Assembly: GCA_035772735.1 (NCBI GenBank)
Contig: JASDFA010000007.1
Coordinates: forward strand, 129,122,501-129,186,500
DNA length: 64,000 nt
Source of the DNA: Datura wrightii
Taxonomy: Eukaryota > Streptophyta > Magnoliopsida > Solanales > Solanaceae
Reading direction: 5' to 3'
This document shows, piece after piece, positions 1 through 12,717 of this stretch. Below the pieces are notes generated by a model that ran no database searches, was not told the DNA's origin, and saw only the letters and a list, made by a program, of their open reading frames with translations. Each line of letters starts with the position of its first letter. Position 1 is the stretch's first letter. The position numbers and the translations under genes were made by a program.

Positions 1-2
1 TT

Positions 3-1118
3 AGGCGAAGTGGCAGCCTTCCTAGGAGGACAAGCTCGAACAAGGGACCTGGTTACAATGATCTGTGTCACAAATGCGGCAAACCAGGTCACTTTATCAA
101 GGACTGTCCGATGCATAAGATGGATTACAAGGAGTATCTGAGAACCACTGCCGAAAAGGCCCAGAAGAAGGACCGAGTCCCTGACAAGTTCAGAAGAAGA
201 GCTGCAGCCGACAATATAGTCAAGCAAGCTCTAGCTGCTTGGGGGAACTCCTCAGATGAATCTGATAAGGAGGATGCTGTGAAAGATGCTTCTATGATGG
301 CTGTGGAGGATGATGACTCACCCTTTGACTCAATGTTTGCCTTCATGGCAAATTCGGATGGAGATGAAGATGAAGAGGTAACTTTCCTTGACATTAAAAA
401 GAATCTAAAAGACTATAATGGGAAAGAATTGAGGTCGCTAGCTTGTGTGTTAATTGACTCTTTTTATGATCTTACCAAAGAAAAGGAAAGTCTGAATCAA
501 TATATAGATAAACTTGAGCTAGAAAAGGCGAACTTGATCTCAAGTTTGGCAGAACTAGAAGAGAAATGTCAAGAGCTAGTCAATGAGCAAAATGCCTTTA
601 TTAAAAAGGGAGGGACTAGTGACATGAAAAATGCTCAAAAAGAATTCGAAGTTGAACTGAAAAGGTCACAAGATGAGCTCACTGTAATAATGAAAAGAAA
701 CACTGATCTTGAGAAAAATGTGATCCAACTGAATGCTGAGCTTGAGAGATCGCTTAAATGGAATGCCTCTTCACAGATCTTACAAAAATTAACCGGACAA
801 AGATCTAACTCCGGTGAAGGGTTAGGTTATAAGAAAAGTAGTCCTCCTTATAATCCTCACAGTAAATATGGATCTAATCCTGATAATTTGCTGTGCACAC
901 ACTGTGGTAGGAATGGGCACCTTAAGTCTAACTGTGTATCGAGGCAAGTAGCCTTAAGAAAGACGGTGATTAGTAAAGGAGAATTAGGGACCATAAGGGG
1001 ACCTGGTTCCAAAATGTCTCAGATCAGGCTGCCTGAGTGGTCCAAAAGAAAATTGATTTATCCTCTGTCTCGGTACTGGGAACTCAAGCTGAAATGGGTT
1101 CCCAAGTCTAATCTATAA
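3..1118 (+). CDS. gag: Retrotransposon gag, C-terminal part
   Basis: The frame is open from base 3, so the true start is upstream of the window. Two CCHC zinc knuckles bracket the fragment: C-x2-C-x4-H-x4-C at about bases 69-110 (CHKCGKPGHFIKDC) and a second near 891-935 (CTHCGRNGHLKSNC). Between them are an acidic stretch rich in D and E and a long predicted coiled coil (roughly bases 430-760). Gag packages element RNA and forms virus-like particles in the cytoplasm. The frame stops at 1116-1118, and pol continues in another frame a few bases later. Either this copy has an indel or the family separates gag and pol by recoding; the sequence alone cannot tell. Confidence 0.85.
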   Translation, partial: RRSGSLPRRTSSNKGPGYNDLCHKCGKPGHFIKDCPMHKMDYKEYLRTTAEKAQKKDRVPDKFRRRAAADNIVKQALAAWGNSSDESDKEDAVKDASMMAVEDDDSPFDSMFAFMANSDGDEDEEVTFLDIKKNLKDYNGKELRSLACVLIDSFYDLTKEKESLNQYIDKLELEKANLISSLAELEEKCQELVNEQNAFIKKGGTSDMKNAQKEFEVELKRSQDELTVIMKRNTDLEKNVIQLNAELERSLKWNASSQILQKLTGQRSNSGEGLGYKKSSPPYNPHSKYGSNPDNLLCTHCGRNGHLKSNCVSRQVALRKTVISKGELGTIRGPGSKMSQIRLPEWSKRKLIYPLSRYWELKLKWVPKSNL

Positions 1119-1125
1119 TCTATAT

Positions 1126-4100
1126 GTGCAGGAAGGAGTGAGAGAAAGCAGTCGGAAATGGTATATGGATAGCGGCTGCTCAAAGCACATGACTGGAAAT
1201 GTTGACAATTTTCTCTCACTCAAGGCATATCATGGAGGCTCAGTATCTTTTGGGGATGGCAAAAAGGGACACATTCTTGGTGTTGGGAAGATTGGAAAGA
1301 CACTTGCCCATGCCATAGAAAATGTCTTCTATGTAAATGGACTGAAGTACAGCCTCCTGAGTGTCTCACAAATCTGCGACAAAGGAAATGAAGTCAAATT
1401 CGTTTCAGACCAGTGTACAGTGACAGATCTTCAATCAGGAAGAGTTGTTTTGACCGCAAACAGATGCAAGAGCATGTATGTTGCTGATCTTGATTCAGCT
1501 GCTAGAAATGGGCTTAACTGCTTAAGCGTGGTGGAGGATGAAGCTACCTTGTGGCACAGAAGGTTGGGACATGTAAGTTCTGTTCTTCTCAACAAGCTAG
1601 TATCCAAGGACCTGGTTCGAGGACTCCCAAAGGTGAAATTTGCTCAGAGTCAGATCTGTGATGCTTGTGTTCAAGGGAAACACACCAGGTCTTCATTCAA
1701 GAACAAAAAGGAAGTGAGCACCTCCAGACCCCTGGAGCTACTACACATGGATCTGTGTGGACCTGTAAAGGTTGCAAGTCATGGAGGAAAGAAGCTGATC
1801 CTTGTAATTGTTGATGACTATTCAAGATATACCTGGGTGATGTTTCTTCGCACTAAAGATGAAACATTCCCCACCTTTGAGTCATTTGCAAACCAAATTC
1901 AGGTGAAGCTGAACTGCAACATTGCAGGGATCAGGTCTGATCATGGAACTGAATTTGAAAATGCCAAATTTGAAGCTTTCTGTGCTGCCAAATGAATCAG
2001 TCACAACTTTTCTGCTCCCAGGACTCCACAACAGAATGGAGTAGTTGAATGGAAGAATCGAACTCTTGCAGATATTGCTAGAACATTGCTCATAGATGGA
2101 GGAGTGGCAATGTCATTCTGGGCAGAAGCTGTCAACACGGCCTGTTATGTGGTCAATCGGTGTCTAATTCGGCCATTACTTGGAAAAAACCCCTATGAGC
2201 TGCTGAATAAAAGGAAGCCGATGCTGAACTACCTTAGAGTCTTTGGATGCAAGTGTTTTGTGCTAAACAACGGCAAGGACCATCTAGGAAAATTTGATCC
2301 CAAAAGTGACGAGGGAATTTTTCTAGGATACTCATTAAATAGCAAAGCATACCGAGTCTATAATAAACGGACTCAGTGTGTTGAAGAAAGCATCCATGTC
2401 GTATTTGATGAAAATGGGAAGCTGAAGAGCACGGAAGCACTGGGTAAGGACGAATTTGAGGAACTGTGGCTGTTCCAAAGAGATGATGTTAATCATGATT
2501 CATCTAAAAAACCTGACATCACAAAGAACTCCCTGCAGAATGGAGATCAGACCACTCATGATGAAGCAACAGAACACATCAGAGAAGAGGAGGCAGAAAA
2601 GGAAGATGATGCAGAAGGCAACCCAGAAGAGGGACCTGGTTCCAATTCTGGAGAATCTGCTGGAACTGGTTCCAATTCTGAAGAATCTGTTGTAAAGGGA
2701 TCTAACTGGAAACACAAATCTTCTCATCCTCTTGACAACTTAATGTCTCCATTGGACTTAGGAATGCAGACCCGATCCAAAACTCGAAACACATTTGCCT
2801 CATCAGCCTTCATATCACAGATTGAGCCCAAGAACATCAAGGAGGCACTGAAGGATGTGGAATGGGTGAATGCTATGCAGGAGGAGCTGCATCAATTTGA
2901 AAGAAGCAAAGTCTGGCACTTGGTTCCAAAACCATCTGATAGAACTGTTATAGGAACCAGGTGGGTCTTCAGGAACAAATTAAATGAGCAAGGGGTCACA
3001 GTCAAAAACAAGGCTCGACTGGTTGTTCAAGGGTACAACCAGGAGGAAGGGATTGATTATGATGAAACATTCGCTCCAGTAGCCAGAATGGAAGCCATTC
3101 GCATGCTGATTGCCTTTGCCTCTTTCATGGAATTTAAATTGTTTCAAATGGACGTCAAAAGTGCCTTCCTAAATGGGTACTTGAAGGAAGAAGTGTATGT
3201 GAAACAACCCCCTGGTTTTGAGGATATTGATAGACCTCATCATGTATACAAGCTGGACAAGGCACTGTATGGACTGAAACAGGCTCCAAGGGCTTGGTAT
3301 GAAAGACTATCAAAATTTCTTCTTGATAATGGTTTTAAGAGAGGAAGAATTGACAACACTCTTTTTCTCAAAACAAGAGGAAGAAATCTGCTTATTGCTC
3401 AAGTCTATGTTGATGACATTATATTTGGAGCCACTCTTGATTCACTCTGTGAGGATTTTGCAACGCTCATGGGAAGTGAATTCGAGATGAGTATGATGGG
3501 AGAACTTATGTTCTTTCTGGGGTTACAGGTCAAGCAGGACAAAGCTGGAACAACCATCAGTCAGCAGAAGTATATCAAGGACCTGCTCACAAAATTTCAT
3601 ATGGAAAGTGCCAAACCAATTGACACTCCCATTGGGACTGCTTCAAAACTGGATAATGATGAACCCGGTCCTCCAGTAAATGAAACTATGTACAGAGGCA
3701 TTATTGGCTCCCTGCTTTACTTAACAGCCAGCAGGCCAGATATTGTGTTTAGTGTGGGTATGTGTGCTCGATTCCAAGCTTGTCCTAAGGAATCTCATCT
3801 GAAGGCTGCTAAGAGAATTCTCAGATATCTTAAGGGGACCTCTGATTTAGTCCTTTTCTATCCATCTGGAGGTTCCTTTGAACTTATTGGCTATTCTGAT
3901 GCTGACTATGCTGGGTACCTGGTTGATAGGAAAAGTACCTCAGGCATGGCTCATTTTCTGGGTTCTTCACTGGTCTCTTGGGGATCAAGAAAACAAAATT
4001 CAGTGGCACTCTCAACAGCTGAAGCAGAATATGTGGCTGCTGCTTCATGTTGTGCTCAATTACTGTGGATTAAGCAGCAACTGGAAGACTTTGGAGTCCT

Positions 4101-4350
4101 GACCGAGTGTGTCCCTTTGATGTGTGACAACACCAGTGCTCTGAATATGGCTAAGAATCCAGTACAACACAAGCGGACTAAGCATATTGACATCAGACAT
4201 CATTTTCTTAGAGACCATGTTGAGAAGGGAAATATTCGTGTGGAATTTTGCAGGACAGAAGATCAGATTGCAGATATCTTTACCAAAGCCTTGAATAGGG
4301 ACCAGTTTGATAAAAACAGATTAAGGCTGGGCTTAATCAAAATGAATTAA
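1126..4350 (+). pseudogene. pol: Retrotransposon pol polyprotein with one internal stop
   Basis: One frame covers the whole polyprotein except for a TGA at 1993-1995, between the second and third acidic residues of the integrase core. Visible in order: aspartic protease (DSGCSKHMTG, about 1168), GAG-pre-integrase with an H-H-C-C zinc site (LWHRRLGH...CDAC), integrase core (HMDLCGP, RSDHGTE, then the glutamate in QQNGVVEWKN), reverse transcriptase (QMDVKSAFLNG, YVDDIIFG near 3406) and RNase H (GYSDADYAG, STAEAEYVAA, DNTSAL, KHIDIRHHFLRDH). The region after the stop stays in the same frame, so a single point change explains the break. The polyprotein would be cut into enzymes that copy RNA to DNA and insert it. 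Confidence 0.9.
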
Positions 4351-4623
4351 ATTCTCCCTCTTCTCTGTCTAAGTGTTGACTCTCGTTTTTGGCTATGATC
4401 TGAATGCAGGTATCCTTGCTAGTTTGTTGTGGATGCGTCTAACTCAGTTCTATACCTCCCTAGGTATACACGCATGGTGGATGTAAGGAAGGCTGGACTT
4501 AGACAAGTCAGGGACTTTGGACTGCCTGTTCAACCTCATAAGGGGACCAGGTCCTATCAGGTCAGTATTACTTTGTCACTTATAAACATATCTTGAGAAT
4601 ATTGTAAAAACTGCCCTTCCCGC

Positions 4624-5935
4624 TTGTTTCTTCCGGTATCCGGTCATAAAGTAAGTGTTATATCTACATCCAGTTCAAAAGTCTCTCTGATTAGACGTGT
4701 CATAACCCCTCTTAAAACCCTTTCCACCTTCCATCTTTCCTCTCACCTCTTTAAACTGCTCTCTGCAAATAACCTCTTCAAACTTCCTATTCCTCCATCT
4801 CTTACTCACCAGATTTCTTCCAGAGATAGGACCAATGAGTCTACTGAGCTGTCCAGGGAAGCCAGGCAGCTTATCTTGCAGAACCAAAAGGTGTTACGGG
4901 GCAGGGTATTTGATCCTGAAATTTGTGACATGGAAGGCATGGCTGAGCTGGTGGAAATGGTCAATTACCAAAGTTGGCGACACTTATTTGTTCCTCCAGT
5001 TCCTGTTTTACATGAGAATGAGGTCAGAGAATTTTATCATGAGCTGGAATTTGCTGATAATGGTACTAAGATCTACAGCAAGGTGAGTGGAGTCACCTTC
5101 ATGATAAATGAGCAGGTTCTCAGTTCCATTCTTAAGGTTCCTAATAGAGGGATCAGGTCTGTCGATGGAGAATGTGCGCAAAGGCGTTTTATTTCCATGA
5201 TTGCCAAGCTTGACAGAGTCACAGGGGAGAGAGTTCTCAAGAAACAAATGAAGGGTGTGTATCAGCTGCTGTTTGAGTTTGTAAATAAAGTACTTCTACC
5301 AAGGGCAGAGAAGAGGACTGTGGCAGGAGTTGCAGATCTATTCCTAATGGAAGCCCTCAGCACATTTCAGCCCATAAGCCTGGCTGGTGTGATGATCAAT
5401 CACATACACAAAATAATGCATGTCAAAGATGGAAAGCATGGTCTAGCTTATGGATTCCCGCTGAACAAAGTCTTTGAATTTTTTGGTGTAGAATGCGGTT
5501 CGGGGATAGTAGGGTCAAAGAAGCAGATGTTTACCCTCTCGACGCTGGAAGAATGTGAATGTGTGATGCGTCGCGGAGGGGCACAGAGTCAGTCAATAGT
5601 GTCGGACTTAATTGCCTCGCAAGAGAAGTCCAATATGGAGATAGAACGGCTCACTGCTCTGCTTGTCCAAAAGGAGGCTGAAATAGTTCGTCTGAGGGCG
5701 CACCCAGTAGAGGACCCTGGCACCATCTCTGCTCTCAAGGAAGAGAATGAAGCTTTAAAGGCTGAGATTAAGGATTTAAACCAAAAAACTGCTTACTACC
5801 AATGATCCTCTCAAAGTAGAAAATGAAGCTCTGAAGGTTGAGGTCAAGGACTTGACTAGGAAATTGCTTACTGCCCATGAAACCTTCAATGATCGCCTCT
5901 CAGCCCTCTTCCACAGACCACCCGACCCAAAATGA
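4624..5935 (+). pseudogene. Third ORF of the Sirevirus (env-like or 'plant transposon protein' type)
   Basis: An open frame runs from 4624 to a TGA at 5803-5805. A second frame continues the same coiled-coil pattern to a TGA at 5933-5935, so a small indel, probably in the A-run near 5782, has broken the C terminus. The middle (about 4910-5170) resembles the domain annotated as 'putative plant transposon protein' that follows pol in many Solanaceae copia elements. The C-terminal part has heptad-like repeats (ALKEENEALKAEIKDL). No ATG lies in frame before about 4930, and the first codon of the open frame is TTG, so expression would need splicing or another start. The N terminus has hydrophobic and basic stretches but no clear signal peptide. 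The function is unknown; 'env-like' is only a positional name. Confidence 0.65.
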
Positions 5936-6205
5936 TGTTCCTATTTTTTTTTTATCTCCTTCCTGTTTTGCTCTCTTTCCCACGATTATGGACAGTTCTT
6001 GTATGATTCTCTTTTGGTATGTTATGCTAAGTGATAATGTAATGCTTTTCTGATTGCAGGGGTTGGCTGTTGCATTGTTCTTATTGTCTATTAGTTTTTC
6101 TGCCTTTCTTATTTCCATTAGTGTCAGTGTTGCCCCAGTGGCCATGAGTTAACTCACCTAATCATTCTTGTCTTGGTTTACTGTTCTTTTCTTTTTTATG
6201 ATGCC

Positions 6206-6356
6206 AAAGGGGGAAGATACTAAGACAGGGGGAATTATGGGGGAATTATGCTGAATGACAGGGGGAATTATGCTGACAGGGGGAATACTGTGAAGTGTGT
6301 TAGATAAAATGTGCAAAGAAGGTTGTCAAGGTTGTCCTCATCAAAAAGGGGGAAAT
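6206..6356 (+). other. Reiterated polypurine tracts before the 3' LTR
   Basis: Five or six copies of a motif of the type (A/C)AGGGGGAA(T/A) occur within 150 bases, the last directly touching the LTR start. The polypurine tract primes second-strand DNA synthesis, and only the last copy should be used. Tandem repetition of this tract is a known Sirevirus feature. Confidence 0.75.
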
Positions 6357-7291
6357 TGTTAGATTACTGGTTTTGATGCTGTCAACCTCACATAGGGACC
6401 TGATCCCTTGTGCTGGTGTGACTCATTTTTTAGCTGGACGGGAAAAGACTTTACAGTTGGAAAGTTTGCTTTTTGGCTGTCAGTTGGTGAGAGCAGAAGT
6501 GCACAGCAGCACAGCATGGAATCATAGCAGCATCCTAGGCCAAGTTGGTCACATGTGCTTGACCAAAAAGAGAGCTTTCTAGTGGGTATCATTACTACTC
6601 TCTCCTTTTATCCATGTGGCTAGTGGGTATCATCAATACACTCTCCTTCTACCCATGTGGATGAAAGGAAGCTGAAAAGATATAAAGGATAGAACCCAAC
6701 AACTCTTTCCATCAAGAGAAATCATTCAGAAAAATTGATCTAAAAAATAAGCTTATTCTTCTCTCAAAAGGCAGCCATTGTTTCCTTGTTTCACAGCAAG
6801 AATCAAAGAAAAATAACTCAAGTTTTGAGGCTGCCATTGAAGGAGAAGAAGTGCACTGCAAAACAGAAACCTTGTATTTCGTACAAGTTTTATTTTCTTG
6901 TTTTTCATGAGTTGTTTTTCTCGTTTTGGTCTGCTAGAGCTAGTAGACATTTTGGCTAGAGTTAGCCTTGTATTTCAGTTGAGTTTTAGCTGAAGTAGAG
7001 AATATTGAAGTCTTGTAATAGAGGTATTACAAGTGGGAGGTTAGGAGGTTAACCTCTTAGTTGTGTACTAGGTTTTGTAACTTTTGTTGCTCAGATCTAG
7101 TAGTGGAGTTTGAGAAATCCTACGAGGTAGGTCGTGGTTTTTTACTTCCAGTGAGCAAGGAAGTTTTCCACGTAAAACTTCGTGTGTCTTCTTCTTACTG
7201 TTGTATTTTCGTGTACATGTGTCTCTGCCTCTGTGTAACCTGATAGAGGGACCTGGTCCTGAGTAAGGTGGTCGACCCATATAACTCAACA
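6357..7291 (+). repeat. 3' LTR of the Sirevirus
   Basis: It starts with TGTTAGATTACTGG directly after the last polypurine tract. It contains a possible TATA box (GATATAAAGG, about 6678) and TTTCTTGTTTTT-rich 3' sequence. The kinase homology begins at about 7289, so the LTR is close to 930 bases. The right end and the 5-bp target duplication could not be fixed, because several CA dinucleotides (7279, 7291, 7293) are possible ends and the left LTR is not in the window. Confidence 0.7.
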
Positions 7292-7680
7292 CAGACTCTA
7301 ACAGGAATTAGAGGGACCAAAGGCTATGTTGCACCAGAATGGTTCAGGAGCACAGCTGTAACTGCCAAAGTAGATGTTTATAGCTATGGTATTGTTTTGC
7401 TAGAAACTATTTGTTGCAGGAACTGTATGGACACTGAAAATGGAGAACGAAGAGGAAATAATGCTGATCATTTCCACTCGAGAGCGCTACATAAGCTGGT
7501 ACAGGATGATGAAGAGGCACTAAGAGACATGAGGGAGTTGGAGAAGATAGTAAAAGTGGCAATGTGGTGCATTCAAGAGGATCCAAACATTAGGCCCTCC
7601 ATGAGAAGTGTAATACATATGTTGGAAGGGGTTGTTGAAGTTCCAATCCTCCATTTCTTAATTCAAGTTATGACTAATTA
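7289..7680 (+). pseudogene. Receptor-like kinase, C-terminal kinase fragment cut by the Sirevirus
   Basis: About 115 codons match subdomains VIII-XI of a plant receptor-like Ser/Thr kinase: GTKGYVAPEWF (activation segment, APE), KVDVYSYGIVLLE (IX), CCRNCMD, WCIQEDPNIRPSMRSV (XI, conserved R) and EGVVEVP. The CCR motif and the EVP ending resemble G-type lectin S-receptor-like kinases (RLK1/LECRK3 group). The ATP-binding loop, catalytic HRD and DFG motifs and the extracellular domain are absent; they may lie upstream of the retrotransposon. The last residues before the stop look out of frame, and one missing base near 7645 would bring a more typical tail into frame. I read this as a disrupted gene. 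Confidence 0.85.
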
Positions 7681-7989
7681 AAATTGTAATATCATTAGTC
7701 TATACAATTCTTGTAGCTTTAATATGCTTCATTAACTAAAATAGCCAGTAAATTGTTATAGGTTGCTCAATAAACTTCATATATATTCAGCAGTTATCCA
7801 TTCTTGTAGCTTTGGTGATATCTGTGTACCTTTCCTACTTTTAGTTAACTCAAGGAGTTTGGCATGTGCATCTACCAGTATATGTATTCAAAAAGAGTCG
7901 AGAGACATGAAAGAGACATGTAAGGATAAACAGGTCCATCTGTTTACATTTTGGCATATTAGAAGGGAAGCCTTGGTGAAACATTGAGA

Positions 7990-8140
7990 GTTGCCTCCGT
8001 GTGGTTAGAAGGTCTCAAATCTGGCCGTGGAAACGGCCTCTCCAGAAACATAAGGTAAGACTGCATAAAATAAATCTAATGTAGTTCAACCTCTCATCGG
8101 ACACCGCGTATAGCATGAGTTTAGTGCTTCGAACTACCCT
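7990..8140 (+). mobile_element. Decayed tRNA-derived SINE
   Basis: The segment reads GTTGCCTCCGTGTGGTTAGA, then a B-box-like GGTCTCAAATC, CCGTGGAAACGGCCTCT, ATAAGGTAAGACTGC and finally ACCGCGTATAGCATGAG. This order matches a common Solanaceae SINE type whose tail runs GGTAAGGCTGCGTACA...CCCCGCGCATAGCGGGAG, recalled from memory. Many CpG sites have decayed. It lies about 310 bases after the kinase stop codon. Confidence 0.6.
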
Positions 8141-11100
8141 AATTTGACCCAAAAAATTCTAAGTCACTCAAGGGAGGACCTTGGCCCTTGTCAATACAAT
8201 ACTTAACAATATAAAGCATGAATATAATATGGCTCTACTTTTATATATACTAGTTCTAAACATATACATGTTTAGGTTTATTAAAAATGTTACATTACTA
8301 AATTTTAATCTTGTCCATATTCTAAATACATATATAGAGAGATAAAATAAATATTTGAAGTATTTAATATTTTTTGTTAGTTTATTAAGATTAGAATATT
8401 TTTAAAATAACTGCAAAATTTTAAATGATATAGTATTTGATCTGAAGTGATTATATTAAAAATTTTCCAAAGTAGTAATGATGAAGTAACTTATTTAATA
8501 TATAAATATTTATATATTGGTGTATATTGTCTTATACTATTTAAGTTACTTTTATTATAATAAAAAATTATCGTTATTAACACTAATTATGTCATGAATG
8601 TTAGAAGTGCATTTTTTAGAATATATCTTGATAGCATGACCCATCATATACTCGCACGGTGCCAACTCTCCTTAATTATTTTGTAATATCGTATAATAAA
8701 ATTACAGAAATTCTTATTTCAGTTATGAATTAACACTAAAAAAATATTTAAAATAATTTAATATATCTCCTATAAATTAGATAATTAATATTCTAAAATA
8801 AAGTAATTTATCAAGGGATTATAATTTTTTATATATCTGAAATTTATATGAAAATACATTTGCAAACACATATTTAGTTGAAATATAATTGATCTACAAA
8901 TATATTAGGTATAATTTTCATGTTATATTATTATTATTTATTAAGAAATATTTTTTAACTTTTATACAAAAATATTTAAGGAAAATAAAATGATAAATCT
9001 TTCGTACAAGTATTTATTATGCGGTTGAACTTGAAAAACATTATTAAATTTATACGTCGAACAGTCAATCCAAATATAATATAATTTAAATATTCTTATC
9101 TATAAAGCTCTACATATTATCTAATGAGAATTTAGAATCCAAACATAAGTACAAAGATAAAGGAATGATGTAATTACAGTTGTAACAACAGGGTGTACAC
9201 CAGTTCATACGAAGAGCAGAGCTAAGTGACTTTGCAAATATTCTTGACATACTCATATTAAAATCTGCATCATATATAACTTTTCAAAGGAGGTTTATCT
9301 TTTTTCTCATTGTATATGAGGATTAGAATATTCTCTATTACAAAAATATACTATAATTAATGTGCCAATTATAATAAATAGAGAAAATTGACAGTTATAA
9401 TCATTATTTTGCAAACAAAATTAAAAAAAATATGGAGATGATGGTACCTAAGCATACTTAAAAGTAGAAGTAGCTAACAATATATTATTAGAATTTATAA
9501 TATTTAAGACAAAAATAAATAAATTATTTCTTCTCTAAATAAAGGATGAGAATTAATAATTAATACTATTACCGCACATCTTTTATCTAAATGATGAAAC
9601 TGACATTATCATCTTGTCAAATATTGGATGAATAATTGTCATTTTTTCTTTGGGTTTGATTATCATATGTAATTCAGTTCTTTCTATTTTCATTATCCAT
9701 TTGAAGTGAAGGCATGATATTTATACTATGTTATAGTAAATCAATTAGAGAATTCTAAAAGTCTATAATCAATTTAAAATGATATATTAAGTACATGAAC
9801 ATGGTGTGTATTGAATTTCATCTCTCGGAATTCTTTTGATAGAAACGTAAAACTGATTGAGCAATGCACATAAAAGAAGAATTTTCTAACCTGATTCGAT
9901 GCAGCTTAAAGTATATATTCAATAGAATGTTTATGAATTAATTCAATGAAGTGAAAAAATTATTACACATTCATGTAATTAAAATTATACTATTTAATAT
10001 TTAAATAATTAGATATTTTTGTAATATTTTAATTTATAGGAGGGGTAAAATCATAATTCAACTTTGAAGTTAGGAGCTTCCCACTTATATAGCTAAGAAA
10101 TATAATGATCCTTTCTTTATTTTTTTTATTTTTTTTCATATATGAGTTTACATTAAAAAAATAATTTAAAAAAATTATTCTTTTAATTCTCTTAATTACC
10201 TTTTAATTATGTTAAATGTGCTATATTTAACACTCTCTATACATTTATAAGATAAACATTTAGATTTACCTTCTTGTCAGTTTTTTTGACTTTTTGTTTA
10301 ATTCTTTTGATAACAGATTTGATTATATGTTTAAGGTTACAATAGATTTATTGTTAATTATTTCTAAGCATAATTGTTATTTCCAACCTTTTCTATTCCA
10401 TAACTTGGAGGCACAAGAATCTCTACAGTCATCGAACTCTTATATATATACATCAATAAGGATATATAATAATGCAAAAGGTGAATCGACTCAAATTTTT
10501 GATATGTCTATCTTTTGCTTTTTCAGTCAATGTGAATCAAACAAGTATGGAAACAGTAAATTTTTATGATTTTTAAAATAAATTAATATTACTCTTTTAT
10601 CATAGATATTGAAGTAACGCTTGGAAAGCTTGATGAATTGATAGTTGGTGAAGCAAGCAAATGTGGAAGAGAAGCAAAATTGAATATGCATATATTTCAT
10701 TGTAATTATTTTTTTAGCCCATACAACTATATTTATAATATTTTAGAGGAGAAATAGTAGTTGTTACCTATTGTATGTGTTCGAATTTGTAACGTTGATA
10801 CAAATATGGACATCAACTTAATTTATTCCTTTTTCATGACATTTTTTTTTCTCAATTCTTCATATCACTTTTATTCTTCACCGAGAACTCTTTTTACATT
10901 ATTTTTTTTTCTTTGTTCCTTTTTTAAGAATTTATTAGTGTTTTTGCTACAATTATTAATTTTATAAATAATTTTTGGTGCATATTTTATTTTGTTAATA
11001 AATGGGAGTGGAGGACATATTATCTTATTTGTATGATGTATTCGTCAAATCAAGCTTGACGAATATGCTATCATTACCAAAATATTAATATTTTTTTTAT

Positions 11101-12717
11101 TTATTGCAAGTTTGTGTATAGTTCTAAAATGAATTCAAATGTAATAATTTTACCTTTTGGAGGGTAAGTATACCTTATTTTACATTTTAGGAATAATTAT
11201 ATTAATTTCCCATTGGATTTTTTTTTTCAATGTTTATGAATATTATCTATGTGCTTTCAAAAATAAATGACAATTTTAGAAATTATACTTATTTATATTA
11301 TCTCAAAATGATTGATATGATTTGTTGCGTTTCGTTGTTAAATTCCTAGAGTTTTGAAAACACACTTTTTTAAAGATATTTACTGTAGAAATCTTAAGAA
11401 AATAATTGAGGAGGATCGAAACTAAATGTATGTTTAATTGTTCCATTTTAACTTGTTTAGAATTTTAAGGAAATAAAATTAAATAAAAAAAAAATTCATT
11501 TAACCATTTATTAGATAAAAGATAATTTTTTGAAAAAATATGACGGCATTAGTAATGTTATTTTTATTAGTTAAGCGAGAGTTAGATTTTTTGTATTTCA
11601 TTGGACACTAAAAATGTCAAATCAATCTAAGAGTCTCGCTCTAAGTCTAGTAATGAGACTTATATTCAGGCTTTAGAAAAAAAATCATATTATTAATCTC
11701 ATCGCGCAAAACGCGATTTTATAAATAAACTAATTGACTAATTTTCTTGTCATGCATCTAAAAACACTTCATCATGCACTGTCATCCAAACCCTTCAAAT
11801 ACTCCTACAAGAGTCTTAAAAATAAATACTAAGAATCAAAAATTGAAAAGAATTACATTCTATGAAAAGTATTTTAAAATGAAATAATACTTATTGATAC
11901 AAATAAATAACAATTATTAGAGAACAATGATAAATTGAAGGTTGTATACTTGACAAGTATATAAAAAAAATGACACTTGATATTTTAGAAAGAGACATCA
12001 ACCAACGAAATTCCAATGAAAAGATTTATATTTGAAAATTTTTAATTTAATATATATAAATGTAAGTGTGTGTTAAATATTTTTATTTCTTTTATCTCGA
12101 TTAAATATACAACAATATATATTTCATCAATCCGCTAATATCTTTATGACCGCGCGAAGAGCGGATATATTCACAGATTATTTTATATAAGATAGAATAT
12201 AGAATAAGACAAAATATCTTCTAAAATAAGTAATTCATATATGAGAAGCTATTTATTTATTAATTTTCGTGTATCAATTCCTTTATAATTAATCACCGCA
12301 TTAATAATTCCTATAATATAATCCCTCCAAAATTAGTAAGTGAAGCAAACGACCCCTCTAAATTTTTGTCCCATCAATAACTTCCCCAATACAAGAGGGA
12401 CTACAACCTTATTCCCTACTCAAGAAAATTGAAATGGGTGTTTTCGAGTTCGTTCTCTATACCTGATTATTCTATTGAATATTTGTTACCTTCTCCAATC
12501 CTCACATGCAACTTTTCCTATATCCCCAAATTAATTAACCTATTAATCTAATTCTCTATTTGTGTATAATCAAAATAACGTAAACTCAGAGTGTTGTAGG
12601 CCAATAAATTATCTTGTATATTCATGAATTCAAGAAATTATTTTTTGAATAATAAATTTTTTAATGAAATATATGAAAATTAAAAAATCAATTATAGTAA
12701 GATTTAGTTGTAATATA

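Larger units (their letters stand above)
1..7291 (+). mobile_element. Sirevirus-type Ty1/copia retrotransposon, 5' end outside window
   Basis: Domain order is gag with zinc knuckles, protease, GAG-pre-integrase, integrase, reverse transcriptase, RNase H, a third ORF, repeated polypurine tracts, then the 3' LTR. Integrase before RT is the Ty1/copia order. A long third ORF and iterated polypurine tracts are known marks of Sireviruses. The 5' LTR and gag start lie before base 1. The coding part carries a gag/pol frame change, one internal stop in pol and one frame change in ORF3, so this copy is probably dead but not very old. It lies in sense orientation inside a receptor-kinase gene. The 3' boundary is uncertain within about 7279-7293. 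Confidence 0.9.
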
